DNA from: Pseudomonadota bacterium
GTDB lineage: Bacteria; Pseudomonadota; Gammaproteobacteria; Steroidobacterales; Woeseiaceae
Reading direction: 5' to 3'
Length of the DNA stretch: 11,698 nt
Assembly: GCA_022567775.1 (NCBI GenBank)
Contig: JADFGH010000023.1
Location: forward strand, 1-11,698
The notes under the pieces were generated by a model. That model searched no databases. It was given only the letters and a program-made list of their open reading frames with translations, and was not told the origin of the DNA. The translations under genes were made by a program, and so were the position numbers. Positions within the stretch are counted from its first letter, which is position 1. Every line of letters starts with the position of its first letter. Of the stretch, positions 1-5,910 are shown one piece after another.

Positions 1-1203
1 GGACCAGGCCCGGTCCGAGGGCAGACAGCATTCCTGGACACTGCCGAGAACATCATCCCGGGATTCATTGCCCCCGGAACGCTCGCGCAGTTGCACGTCA
101 GCCATCAACGCGATCGCAGCACCACTCCAGTAAACTTTCATCAGCCCGTTGCGCACCTCTCCATTGGTGGCCTCGTTCGGCGAGAGTTCGGGTCGCGACT
201 GCCGGCCACGCTCAAAGCCGTCATAAATTTTTTGCCATGCATACAGATCATCGTAAGCGCCGGATCGGGCAAGCAGGACGTTCTGGTAGTACTGCGCAAA
301 GCCCTCGGAAATCCAGCGGTACTTGCGATCAACATAGGGCAGCATAAGGTGACTGAATTCATGCGTCGCTGTCCAGTCGGCAAGCAGCGCCTCGAGGGAT
401 TGTGTTTGATCGACTTGCAGTTCGACCGTCTCGCCGCCGTCGCGAATCACGCGGCCGAAAGGAACCGCACTCCGCTCATTGCTGCGGCCGTTGCCGACCG
501 GAATGACGACAACCTGTGGCGATGGATTCGGAAAGCGCCCGTAGGCCAGGCTGACGTCCGTTGCGGTCGCATTGATCCACTTGACGATCGACTCATTGTC
601 CATTTCTTCCACGCCGTTGAGCAGGCTGACGCGAAGCGTTGCGCCGGGCACCTCGAGCTCGCGGTAGTCGAAATTACCGAATACTGCTGGCGCGAAGGCG
701 CTTTCCGGAGACTGCGAAAGCAGATATACGGGACCGTCCCCAGGGAGTTGCTGCCAGGGGACCGAGACCTGCACGTTTTCGGGAAGTCTGAATTTGACCT
801 GGATCGTGGTGCCATTGCGCAGTTCGGGGCGCCACATCCAGTAGGATGGGGAAACGATAATGTTTTCCGGCGCCAGCATTTCGTCGTAGGGATGCTCCTG
901 CGCGGCGCGCTCCAGGTCCACGGTGTAATTCATGCAGCTGATGCCATGCGCCGGCAGCATCATGCGCAGGTTGCGCATCCTGATCTGCTGGTCGTCACTA
1001 CAACCGCGGACATCGATAAGAAATTTTCCGGCATCGTGGGATCTTGCGATCACGCTGTCGATGGGATGACTGAATCTCGCCTCTACCCACAGGCGGCTCA
1101 TCGAATAGTCGATGCTCACCGTGTAGTGGTGGGTGACTGGTTCCGCCGATGCGGAAGTACTGCACAACAGGCAAACCAGCGCTATTAGCCGCACGGGATG
1201 CAT
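1..1203 (-). CDS. Exported gluzincin-type (M1/M61-like) metallopeptidase, C-terminus off window
   Basis: The frame is open for 401 codons from ATG 1203-1201 to the left edge with no stop, so the C-terminus is missing. Residues 1-20 look like a Sec signal peptide (hydrophobic core LIALVCLLC, then SASA before E21), so the product should be periplasmic or secreted. The zinc motif HEFSH lies at residues 281-285. It is followed by WISEGFAQYY, with E300 as the likely third zinc ligand, as in the WxxEGFA segment of gluzincin peptidases. The spacing between H285 and E300 is 14 residues, shorter than the 18 of classical M1 aminopeptidases. The roughly 260 residues before the motif look like beta-rich N-terminal domains. 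The ribosome site is weak, but this is the only start that gives a clean signal peptide. The gene is transcribed away from the HiPIP gene and has its own promoter with a CRP-type site. The metallopeptidase class is well supported; family and substrate are not. An M61-like or unclassified gluzincin is the main alternative. Confidence 0.82.
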   Translation of the reverse strand, partial: MHPVRLIALVCLLCSTSASAEPVTHHYTVSIDYSMSRLWVEARFSHPIDSVIARSHDAGKFLIDVRGCSDDQQIRMRNLRMMLPAHGISCMNYTVDLERAAQEHPYDEMLAPENIIVSPSYWMWRPELRNGTTIQVKFRLPENVQVSVPWQQLPGDGPVYLLSQSPESAFAPAVFGNFDYRELEVPGATLRVSLLNGVEEMDNESIVKWINATATDVSLAYGRFPNPSPQVVVIPVGNGRSNERSAVPFGRVIRDGGETVELQVDQTQSLEALLADWTATHEFSHLMLPYVDRKYRWISEGFAQYYQNVLLARSGAYDDLYAWQKIYDGFERGRQSRPELSPNEATNGEVRNGLMKVYWSGAAIALMADVQLRERSGGNESRDDVLGSVQECCLPSDRAWS

Positions 1204-1274
1204 CGACCGCTGTAAGTGAAGATAAATAATTGTCGCCCTCGCCGGCTGGCCCGGCTTGTTTGCACATATGGTCA

Positions 1275-1302
1275 ATTATGCCGGACCTGCAGCCGTGTCC
1301 AA
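1275..1302 (-). promoter_or_regulatory. Sigma70-like promoter of the peptidase gene
   Basis: Read on the minus strand, TTGGAC (1302-1297) is followed by a 16-base spacer and CATAAT (1280-1275). Transcription would begin near 1268, giving a leader of about 65 bases before the ATG at 1203. Both hexamers are close to consensus. The CRP-type site centred at 1327.5 would lie about 60 bases upstream of this start, which supports the assignment. Confidence 0.5.
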
Positions 1303-1319
1303 CGCTTTGAACGGCCGAA

Positions 1320-1335
1320 TGTGAATGCGTTCACA
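1320..1335. promoter_or_regulatory. Perfect CRP/Vfr/Clp-type operator
   Basis: The sequence TGTGAATGCGTTCACA has both conserved half-sites of the cAMP receptor protein consensus, TGTGA-N6-TCACA, without mismatch. It is also flanked by A-rich and T-rich bases (GAA before, CTTT after). It is centred 124 bases upstream of the peptidase start codon and about 184 bases upstream of the HiPIP start. Relative to the inferred peptidase transcription start it lies near -60, where a class I CRP activator binds. It is the right type of site for a CRP-family regulator such as CRP, Vfr or Clp; which one the organism has cannot be seen here. Confidence 0.65.
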
Positions 1336-1511
1336 CTTTAGGTGCGATTCGGGGCTGAAAACCGCGATCTGACCGATTGTACGCGTTATCCGTTATGCCT
1401 GTGTTCAGGTTCTTGGGGTATCCTCTGCCGCTGTTTCGGGGCGCGTGCAGACCGAATTTGCATTAACATACGCGACCACAAAATGATGAATAACGACGGA
1501 AGGAGATTCCC

Positions 1512-1835
1512 TTGAGTAAAATTGCAAGACGCCAGTTCATTCAATTGTCGGCTGTTGCGGCAGCGGGTTGCCTGGTACGGCCGGGCAACGAAGCCAATGC
1601 CCAGGACATGCCGAAAATTGAGGAAAGCGATCCAATCGCGCAATCGCTGAAGTATGTTCACGATGCCAGCAGTGTTGATCCTGCACAGCGGGCCAATCCG
1701 GCTACAGACCAGGACTGTGCAAACTGTGCGTTGGTACAGGGCGCGGACGGCGACGAATGGCGGCCATGCCAGATATTCCCGGGCAAGCTCGTTAATGCCA
1801 AGGGCTGGTGCTCCGTCTGGGCGCCGATGGCATAG
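1512..1835 (+). CDS. High-potential iron-sulfur protein (HiPIP), Tat-exported
   Basis: This 107-residue protein is a periplasmic one-electron carrier with a single [4Fe-4S] cluster cycling between +2 and +3. Residues 1-30 form a Tat signal: twin arginines R6-R7 in ARRQFIQL, a hydrophobic stretch, then ANA before Q31. Export by Tat fits a protein folded around its cluster before transport. The four cluster cysteines are C69, C72, C86 and C100 (C-x2-C-x13-C-x13-C), with the family segments CANCALVQG and KGWCSVWAP. Y48 in YVHDASSVD matches the tyrosine that packs against the cluster in HiPIPs. The start is TTG at 1512, chosen because GGAAGGAGAT lies just upstream and because the Tat motif follows directly. 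HiPIPs donate electrons to photosynthetic reaction centres, terminal oxidases or sulfur and nitrogen enzymes; the partner is not visible. A persulfide-dioxygenase-like gene begins 118 bases downstream on the same strand, so a sulfur-related role is possible. Confidence 0.95.
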   Translation: MSKIARRQFIQLSAVAAAGCLVRPGNEANAQDMPKIEESDPIAQSLKYVHDASSVDPAQRANPATDQDCANCALVQGADGDEWRPCQIFPGKLVNAKGWCSVWAPMA

Positions 1836-1837
1836 GC

Positions 1838-1879
1838 ATAATTGATTGGACCAGTTATTTGCGCGTTCATAATGATTGG
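1838..1879 (+). repeat. Short direct repeat between HiPIP and MBL-fold genes
   Basis: ATAATTGATTGG (1838-1849) is nearly repeated as ATAATGATTGG (1869-1879), with starts 31 bases apart, about three helical turns. The repeats lie between the HiPIP stop and the downstream start and could be operator half-sites for the MBL-fold gene. Chance in an AT-rich spacer is a real alternative. Confidence 0.3.
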
Positions 1880-1953
1880 CACAAGCTCATCATTCATCGG
1901 CTCGCGGTCCTGCTGTTGGTGGTGCCAGTTCAAAGTCGCAGGTGGCGGATTTG

Positions 1954-2817
1954 ATGACGCAGCCTGAGGTACAGCACTTCTACCATGAGCAGACTGGCAC
2001 ACTGACTTACGTCGTCAGTGATCCGGAAACATCAGCCGCAGCGGTCATTGACCCGGTGCTCGGCTTCTCTGTCGTGTCTGGCCGGACCGATGCTGAACCG
2101 GCTGAGGAGTTAATTGCCTTTATTGAGAACAATGGTCTGCATCTGGACTGGATTCTCGAAACACACGCGCACGCCGACCATCTGTCGTCAGCACAACTCC
2201 TGAAATCGGAACTCGGCGGCAAAATTGCCATCGGCGAGGGCATTTGCAAGGTCCAGGAAAACTTCGGATCGGTATTCAACCTGCAAGCGCCATTTGCGGC
2301 TGATGGTCATCAGTTCGACCATCTTTTCAGCGACAATGAAGTCTTTGCACTGGGCAATATCGAGTGCCGCGTTATGCACACGCCGGGGCACACCAGCGAC
2401 AGCGTGACTTACCGGATTGGTAATTTCGCGTTTATTGGCGACACTCTTTTCATGGTGGATAGTGGCACCGCGCGCTGTGATTTTCCCGGCGGGAACGCCG
2501 GGCTGCTTTACGACTCGATACAGAAGCTGTTGTCACTGCCGGACGACACGATTCTGTGCATGTGCCACGACTATCCGCCGGAGGGCCGGTCCCTGCGTTA
2601 TGAGGTGACGGTCAGAGAGCAAAAGGAAGACAATATTCACGTCGGTGGCGGAACAGGCAAAGATGAGTTCATTGCGATACGCAAGGCTCGCGATGAGACG
2701 CTCTCATTGCCGGCGCTGATACTGCCGTCGATCCAGGTCAACATCAGGGCCGGCCATCTGCCCGTGGCGGAAGACAACGAAATCTCCTACATCAAGATCC
2801 CCCTGAACACTCTTTGA
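1954..2817 (+). CDS. Persulfide-dioxygenase-like MBL-fold metalloprotein (ETHE1/Blh type)
   Basis: This 287-residue protein has the metallo-beta-lactamase fold. THAHADH lies at residues 70-76, HTPGHT at 142-147 and IGDTLF at 161-166. By analogy with ETHE1, H71, H146 and D163 would bind one iron. The segment DSGTARCDFPGG after the third motif and the later CHDYPPEGR match the bacterial ETHE1/Blh branch, whose members oxidise glutathione persulfide to sulfite and glutathione in the cytoplasm. Neither a rhodanese nor a DUF442 domain is fused to it. The start is ATG 1954, preceded by AGGTGG (1940-1945) with an 8-base gap; no signal peptide is seen. The reading frame is open further upstream to a TTG at 1876, but that extension has low-complexity sequence unlike the family. 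The gene follows the HiPIP gene and may be cotranscribed with it. A glyoxalase II-like hydrolase is the alternative function, but the motif pattern favours persulfide dioxygenase. Confidence 0.88.
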   Translation: MTQPEVQHFYHEQTGTLTYVVSDPETSAAAVIDPVLGFSVVSGRTDAEPAEELIAFIENNGLHLDWILETHAHADHLSSAQLLKSELGGKIAIGEGICKVQENFGSVFNLQAPFAADGHQFDHLFSDNEVFALGNIECRVMHTPGHTSDSVTYRIGNFAFIGDTLFMVDSGTARCDFPGGNAGLLYDSIQKLLSLPDDTILCMCHDYPPEGRSLRYEVTVREQKEDNIHVGGGTGKDEFIAIRKARDETLSLPALILPSIQVNIRAGHLPVAEDNEISYIKIPLNTL

Positions 2818-2877
2818 ATACACATGGACATTGTTCCCTGGGTACAATTCGTGCCTTGACGACCGCGGAGATTTCTC

Positions 2878-4061
2878 TTGTTCGAATCACTGGAGCGCAT
2901 GCCACCCGACGCTATTCTGAAGCTGATCGCAGAATACGGGAGTGATCCGCGTGATAACAAGGTCGACCTTGGCGTCGGCGTGTACCGGGATGCTGCAGGC
3001 AATACGCCGGTATTCCGCGCCATCAAGAAGGCTGAGCAACGATTGCTCGATACGCAGACGAGCAAGTCGTACCTGGGCAGTCGCGGTGCCGCAGACTTCT
3101 GTGATGCAATGCGAGCCCTGGTGTTCGGAGACAGTGCTCCCCACAACGATCGTGTCATGACGCTGCAGACGCCGGGCGGTTCGGGCGCGTTGCGGGTAGC
3201 GGCCGGTGTGATCCTGCGGGCAAATTCCGATACAACGATCTGGGTCAGCGATCCGACCTGGAACAATCATGTGCCGCTTCTCGCCGGCGCCGGTGCGAAA
3301 CTCGAGAGTTACCCCTATTACGATGCCGTCAGAATGAGTTGCGTTTTGATGCAATGCTCGAGGTCCTGAACAAGGTGCCCTCAGGTGACGTTTTGCTGCT
3401 GCACGGCTGTTGCCACAACCCGACCGGTATGGATCTTTCTGCCGGGCAATGGGATGAGGTTATCAAGGTCGTCGTTGAGCGCGGATTAGTGCCGTTTATC
3501 GATCTGGCCTACCAGGGATTTGCGGACAGTCTCGACGAAGATGCATACGGCGTGCGTGCGATGTTCGATCGCGTGCCGGAAATGATCGTTGCGGCTTCCT
3601 GCTCCAAGAATTTCGGCCTTTATCGGGAGCGAGCGGGTGCTTTGACTTTCGTGTCATCGAATGCGGACACTGCTGCAATCGTCAGCAGTCAGGCGCTCAA
3701 CATCGTCAGGACAATGTATTCGCTACCGCCGGATCACGGCGGCGCCGCAGTCACGATAATTCTCGATGACCCGGACCTGCGCAATGAATGGCTGGCTGAA
3801 CTTAATGAAATGCGCAAGCGAATGAAAGAGATGAGATCGATGATCATTGCAGGGCTGGGAAAAACAGCACCGGATCGAGACTTTTCCCATATCGAACGTG
3901 CCAACGGCATGTTCTGTTACCTGGGGGTCTCGCCGGAGCAGGTTGCGCGGTTGAAACAGGAATACGGGATTTACCTGGTCGACTCGGGCCGCATAAATGT
4001 GTGCGGCATTACCGGCGACAACGTCGAGTATCTTTGCGCATCGATTGCCGCTGTTATTTAG
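2878..4061 (+). pseudogene. Aromatic/aspartate aminotransferase (TyrB/AspC type), frameshifted
   Basis: This is a class I fold PLP enzyme that moves an amino group between aspartate or aromatic amino acids and 2-oxoglutarate. The first 150 codons (2878-3327) give the family N-terminus from MFESLERMPPDAILKL through TPGGSGALR, SDPTWNNH and YPYYDA. The family then continues in another frame from 3330: NELRFDAMLEVL, HGCCHNPTGMD, DLAYQGF and SCSKNFGLYRERAG. The lysine codon for PLP is at 3606-3608. Adding one base in the GT at 3328-3329 restores a protein of about 394 residues, the usual length, and matches the spacing in AspC (YYDA, four residues, LDFD). No slippery heptamer is present, so programmed frameshifting is unlikely. 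As written, translation ends at 3367-3369 and the product is inactive. A sequencing or assembly error is as likely as a real mutation, because nothing else is decayed. The start is TTG 2878, supported by GGAG at 2867-2870. Confidence 0.9.
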
Positions 4062-4062
4062 A

Positions 4063-4093
4063 CATCGATCGCCCGGTGGGCCGGGCTCCTGCG
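4063..4093 (-). repeat. REP-like hairpin element, copy 1
   Basis: This 31-base unit is identical to the unit at 4190-4220. On the minus strand it reads GCAGGAGC and then a perfect hairpin GCCCGG-CCCA-CCGGGC followed by GAT. It starts one base after the aminotransferase stop codon. The GCAG start is a one-base variant of the GTAG tetranucleotide that marks REP sequences spread by RAYT-type Y1 transposases in Pseudomonas, Stenotrophomonas and relatives. There is no U-tract, so it is not a canonical intrinsic terminator, but it could protect transcript 3' ends. Confidence 0.75.
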
Positions 4094-4140
4094 AAACCAT
4101 TGATTGCTTATTCGGAACATGGGAATTGTGGAAAGGGCTC

Positions 4141-4165
4141 GTAGGAGCTCGCCCCAGCGAGCGAT
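4141..4165 (+). repeat. REP-like hairpin element, forward unit
   Basis: The unit begins with GTAGGAGC and forms the hairpin GCTCGC-CCCA-GCGAGC (4147-4162) followed by GAT. It has the same plan, loop and ends as the flanking units, but the stem sequence differs in a paired way. It points opposite to its two neighbours, as in a bacterial interspersed mosaic element. The GTAG start is intact here. Confidence 0.7.
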
Positions 4166-4189
4166 TCGGGTTAAACCACACGCATCGGG

Positions 4190-4220
4190 CATCGATCGCC
4201 CGGTGGGCCGGGCTCCTGCG
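4190..4220 (-). repeat. REP-like hairpin element, copy 2
   Basis: This is an exact 31-base copy of the unit at 4063-4093, in the same orientation, ending three bases before the DUF192 stop codon at 4224. With the forward unit at 4141-4165 it makes an inverted pair 24 bases apart. The three units occupy most of the 162-base convergent gap and probably mark the 3' ends of both neighbouring transcripts. Confidence 0.75.
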
Positions 4221-4223
4221 GTA

Positions 4224-4709
4224 TTACATTTTTTCTTTGGCATTGGATCCGCCGGAGAAGTACACGCGGCTTTGCGTATCGATCCCCAGGCGCTCGGTAA
4301 CGCCGGCATTCAGTTCCAGGACAAAGTTCAGCGGCTCGCTTGCGTGGATCGACTCTAACGACAAAGGTTCGGTATTGGTCACGATATTGGCGATCGAACC
4401 GTCGGCACGAATGAAAAGCATGTCGAGTGGCATGTAGGTGTTTTTCATCCACATCGACAGCACTCGCGGCTGCCGATAGACGAACAGCATGCCTGTGAAT
4501 TTCGGCATATAGCGAACGTGCATCAGGCCTCGCGACTGTTGTGCGCGGGTCATTGCAATATAGATATCGAACACGTAGCAGGCGTGCTTGCTTGCCGCGA
4601 TTATCAGTATGTCCTTCTCAAATGCGGAATCGAGGTCGTTACCTTCGCTGCTCTGACCGCTCAGCAAGCAGCAAATGGACAAGATCGCTATGACGCGGAC
4701 CATCATCAT
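4224..4709 (-). CDS. DUF192 family exported protein
   Basis: The 161-residue product matches the DUF192 family along most of its length. It has ARAQQSRGLM-type sequence at about residues 52-63 (here MTRAQQSRGLM), GMLFVY at 73-78, MWMKNTYMPLDMLFI at 86-100 and LELNAG at 131-136. These are the conserved core of a small beta-barrel fold of unknown biochemical role. Residues 4-18 are hydrophobic (VRVIAILSICCLLSG), suggesting a signal peptide; the lipobox is poor, so a lipoprotein is possible but not favoured. The start may be any of three consecutive ATG codons at 4709, 4706 or 4703; the Shine-Dalgarno sequence is weak. The gene stands alone, convergent with the aminotransferase and divergent from the moxR operon. 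Function is unknown; the family is often found in envelope proteins of bacteria and archaea. Confidence 0.93.
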   Translation of the reverse strand: MMMVRVIAILSICCLLSGQSSEGNDLDSAFEKDILIIAASKHACYVFDIYIAMTRAQQSRGLMHVRYMPKFTGMLFVYRQPRVLSMWMKNTYMPLDMLFIRADGSIANIVTNTEPLSLESIHASEPLNFVLELNAGVTERLGIDTQSRVYFSGGSNAKEKM

Positions 4710-4857
4710 TGCGGATGGTCCCAGTCAGGCTGGCCTGTGAATTTGAGGTGGGCTCTGGCAGATAGTTGCAATGTTTTGGGTACCTGTGAGTCGTAAGGGG
4801 GTCATTATCGCTAAAGCGCGCTCATTGCTCCATGTGAGACAAATATACGCTGAGCAG

Positions 4858-4886
4858 TTGGACTGTTCGCGCATCACCACTACAAT
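4858..4886 (+). promoter_or_regulatory. Sigma70-like promoter of the moxR-bat operon
   Basis: TTGGAC (4858-4863) and TACAAT (4881-4886) are separated by exactly 17 bases, the optimal spacing. Transcription would start near 4893, giving a leader of about 23 bases that includes the GGAG ribosome site at 4906-4909. The -35 hexamer is identical to that of the peptidase promoter at 1297-1302. No operator is obvious around it. Confidence 0.65.
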
Positions 4887-4915
4887 GGCACGCCGATTTA
4901 CCCTCGGAGCACCGA

Positions 4916-5884
4916 ATGAGCGTCACAGAAGAATTCCAAAAGCTCGAAGCCCACGCGAGCAACCTCATCATTGGTCAGGCTCACCTGATCAACAGGATGC
5001 TGATCGGGCTGCTGTGCGACGGGCACCTGCTGGTGGAGGGCGCGCCCGGCCTGGCGAAGACGCGGGCGATCAAGGTGCTTGCAGAGAGCATCGAGGGTAA
5101 TTTTCACCGGATCCAGTTCACGCCCGACCTGCTGCCGGCGGACCTGACGGGAACGGATATCTACCGGCCGCAGGACGGCACGTTCGAGTTTCGCGAGGGA
5201 CCGCTGTTTCACAATTTGATCCTTGCGGACGAAATCAACCGCGCGCCGGCAAAGGTTCAGTCCGCACTGCTCGAGGCGATGGAAGAACGGCAGATCACGG
5301 TCGGCGGTCACAGCTACGAACTGCCCAACCTGTTCATGGTGATGGCGACGCAAAACCCGATCGAGCAGGAAGGCACCTATCCATTGCCGGAAGCCCAGCT
5401 CGACCGCTTCCTGCTGCACATTCGGGTCGGTTATCCGAGCGTCGAGGATGAGCGCAAAATCCTGATTCTCAATCGCAACGAGGCCCTGTCGGGGAAGCGC
5501 GATGCCTTCGCGCCGCCGAAGCTGATGCCGGAGACGTCTGTCATGGAAGCAAGACAGCAGATCCTTAAGCTGCATCTTTCGGAGGAACTCGAGAAATACA
5601 TCGTTAACATCGTCGTTGCCACGCGTAATCCGGGCGCCGTCAAGAAGGAACTGGATGGCCAGATTATGTATGGCGCCAGTCCGCGCGCCTGCATGGGTAT
5701 CGATCGTTGTGCCCGCGCGTATGCCTGGCTCCAGGGACGCGATTACGTCGGCCCAGAAGACATCCAGGAGGTCGCGGCGGACGTCCTGCGCCACAGGCTC
5801 GTATTGAGTTTCGAGGCGGAGGCAGACGGCGTCGAACCGGATTCGATTATTGATGGAGTACTTGACGGAGTCGGCGTGCCGTAG
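4916..5884 (+). CDS. moxR: MoxR-family AAA+ ATPase
   Basis: This 322-residue cytoplasmic ATPase belongs to the MoxR clade of AAA+ proteins, thought to act as chaperones that remodel or activate partner proteins with VWA domains. Walker A is GAPGLAKT (residues 42-49, K48), Walker B is LILADE (101-106) and sensor 1 is ATQN (144-147). PLPEAQLDRF (156-165) is the clade's signature. The C-terminal part with the lid domain (GASPRACMGIDRCARAYA, about 258-275) is complete, and the length is normal. The start is ATG 4916 with GGAG six bases upstream. It is the first gene of the operon, 26 bases before the DUF58 gene, and its likely clients are the VWA proteins encoded downstream. Its family placement is firm; the client relation is inferred from gene order and family knowledge. 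Confidence 0.97.
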   Translation: MSVTEEFQKLEAHASNLIIGQAHLINRMLIGLLCDGHLLVEGAPGLAKTRAIKVLAESIEGNFHRIQFTPDLLPADLTGTDIYRPQDGTFEFREGPLFHNLILADEINRAPAKVQSALLEAMEERQITVGGHSYELPNLFMVMATQNPIEQEGTYPLPEAQLDRFLLHIRVGYPSVEDERKILILNRNEALSGKRDAFAPPKLMPETSVMEARQQILKLHLSEELEKYIVNIVVATRNPGAVKKELDGQIMYGASPRACMGIDRCARAYAWLQGRDYVGPEDIQEVAADVLRHRLVLSFEAEADGVEPDSIIDGVLDGVGVP

Positions 5885-5891
5885 CGGAAAC

Positions 5892-5909
5892 GAAGTAGAT
5901 GAAGTAGAT
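5892..5909 (+). repeat. Tandem 9-base repeat in the moxR-DUF58 gap
   Basis: GAAGTAGAT occurs twice head to tail just before the DUF58 start codon at 5911. It spans the position where a ribosome site would be expected, and no better Shine-Dalgarno sequence is present. The junction creates a two-codon ATG-AAG-TAG mini-frame (5899-5907). The repeat may affect initiation of DUF58 translation or merely be a slippage product. Confidence 0.6.
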
Positions 5910-5910
5910 A

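Larger units (their letters stand above)
1204..1511. other. Divergent intergenic region between peptidase and HiPIP genes
   Basis: I see no plausible gene in these 308 bases. They contain a sigma70-like promoter facing left for the peptidase (1275-1302), a perfect CRP-type palindrome (1320-1335) and, at the right end, a strong Shine-Dalgarno sequence (GGAAGGAGAT, 1498-1507) for the HiPIP gene. A promoter for the HiPIP gene must lie here or be shared, but no convincing -35/-10 pair was found for that direction. An AT-rich stretch at 1456-1493 is the best place to look. Confidence 0.6.

Noticed and set aside
91..1188. 365-codon plus-strand open frame
   Set aside because: It is antisense to the peptidase gene, which has a signal peptide and zinc motif. 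The translation shows no family motifs and is Arg/His-rich, as expected from an antisense frame in GC-rich coding DNA.
1876..1953. N-terminal extension of the MBL-fold protein from TTG 1876
   Set aside because: The 26 residues are unlike the family and no ribosome site precedes them, while ATG 1954 has AGGTGG at good spacing.
2843..2848. Promoter for the aminotransferase (TACAAT)
   Set aside because: The -10 hexamer is good, but no -35 hexamer lies at 16-18 bases; TTGAAT upstream gives a 23-base spacer and TGGACA a 12-base spacer.
3322..3345. Programmed ribosomal frameshift in the aminotransferase
   Set aside because: There is no slippery heptamer or stimulatory hairpin that I can see, and this family does not use frameshifting.
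4063..4093. Intrinsic terminator of the aminotransferase gene
   Set aside because: The hairpin is strong but no T-tract follows on either strand, so it was called a REP element instead.
4063..4220. CRISPR array
   Set aside because: Only two identical copies plus one inverted variant exist, spacers are not of equal length, and the units have REP-type hairpins with a GTAG start.
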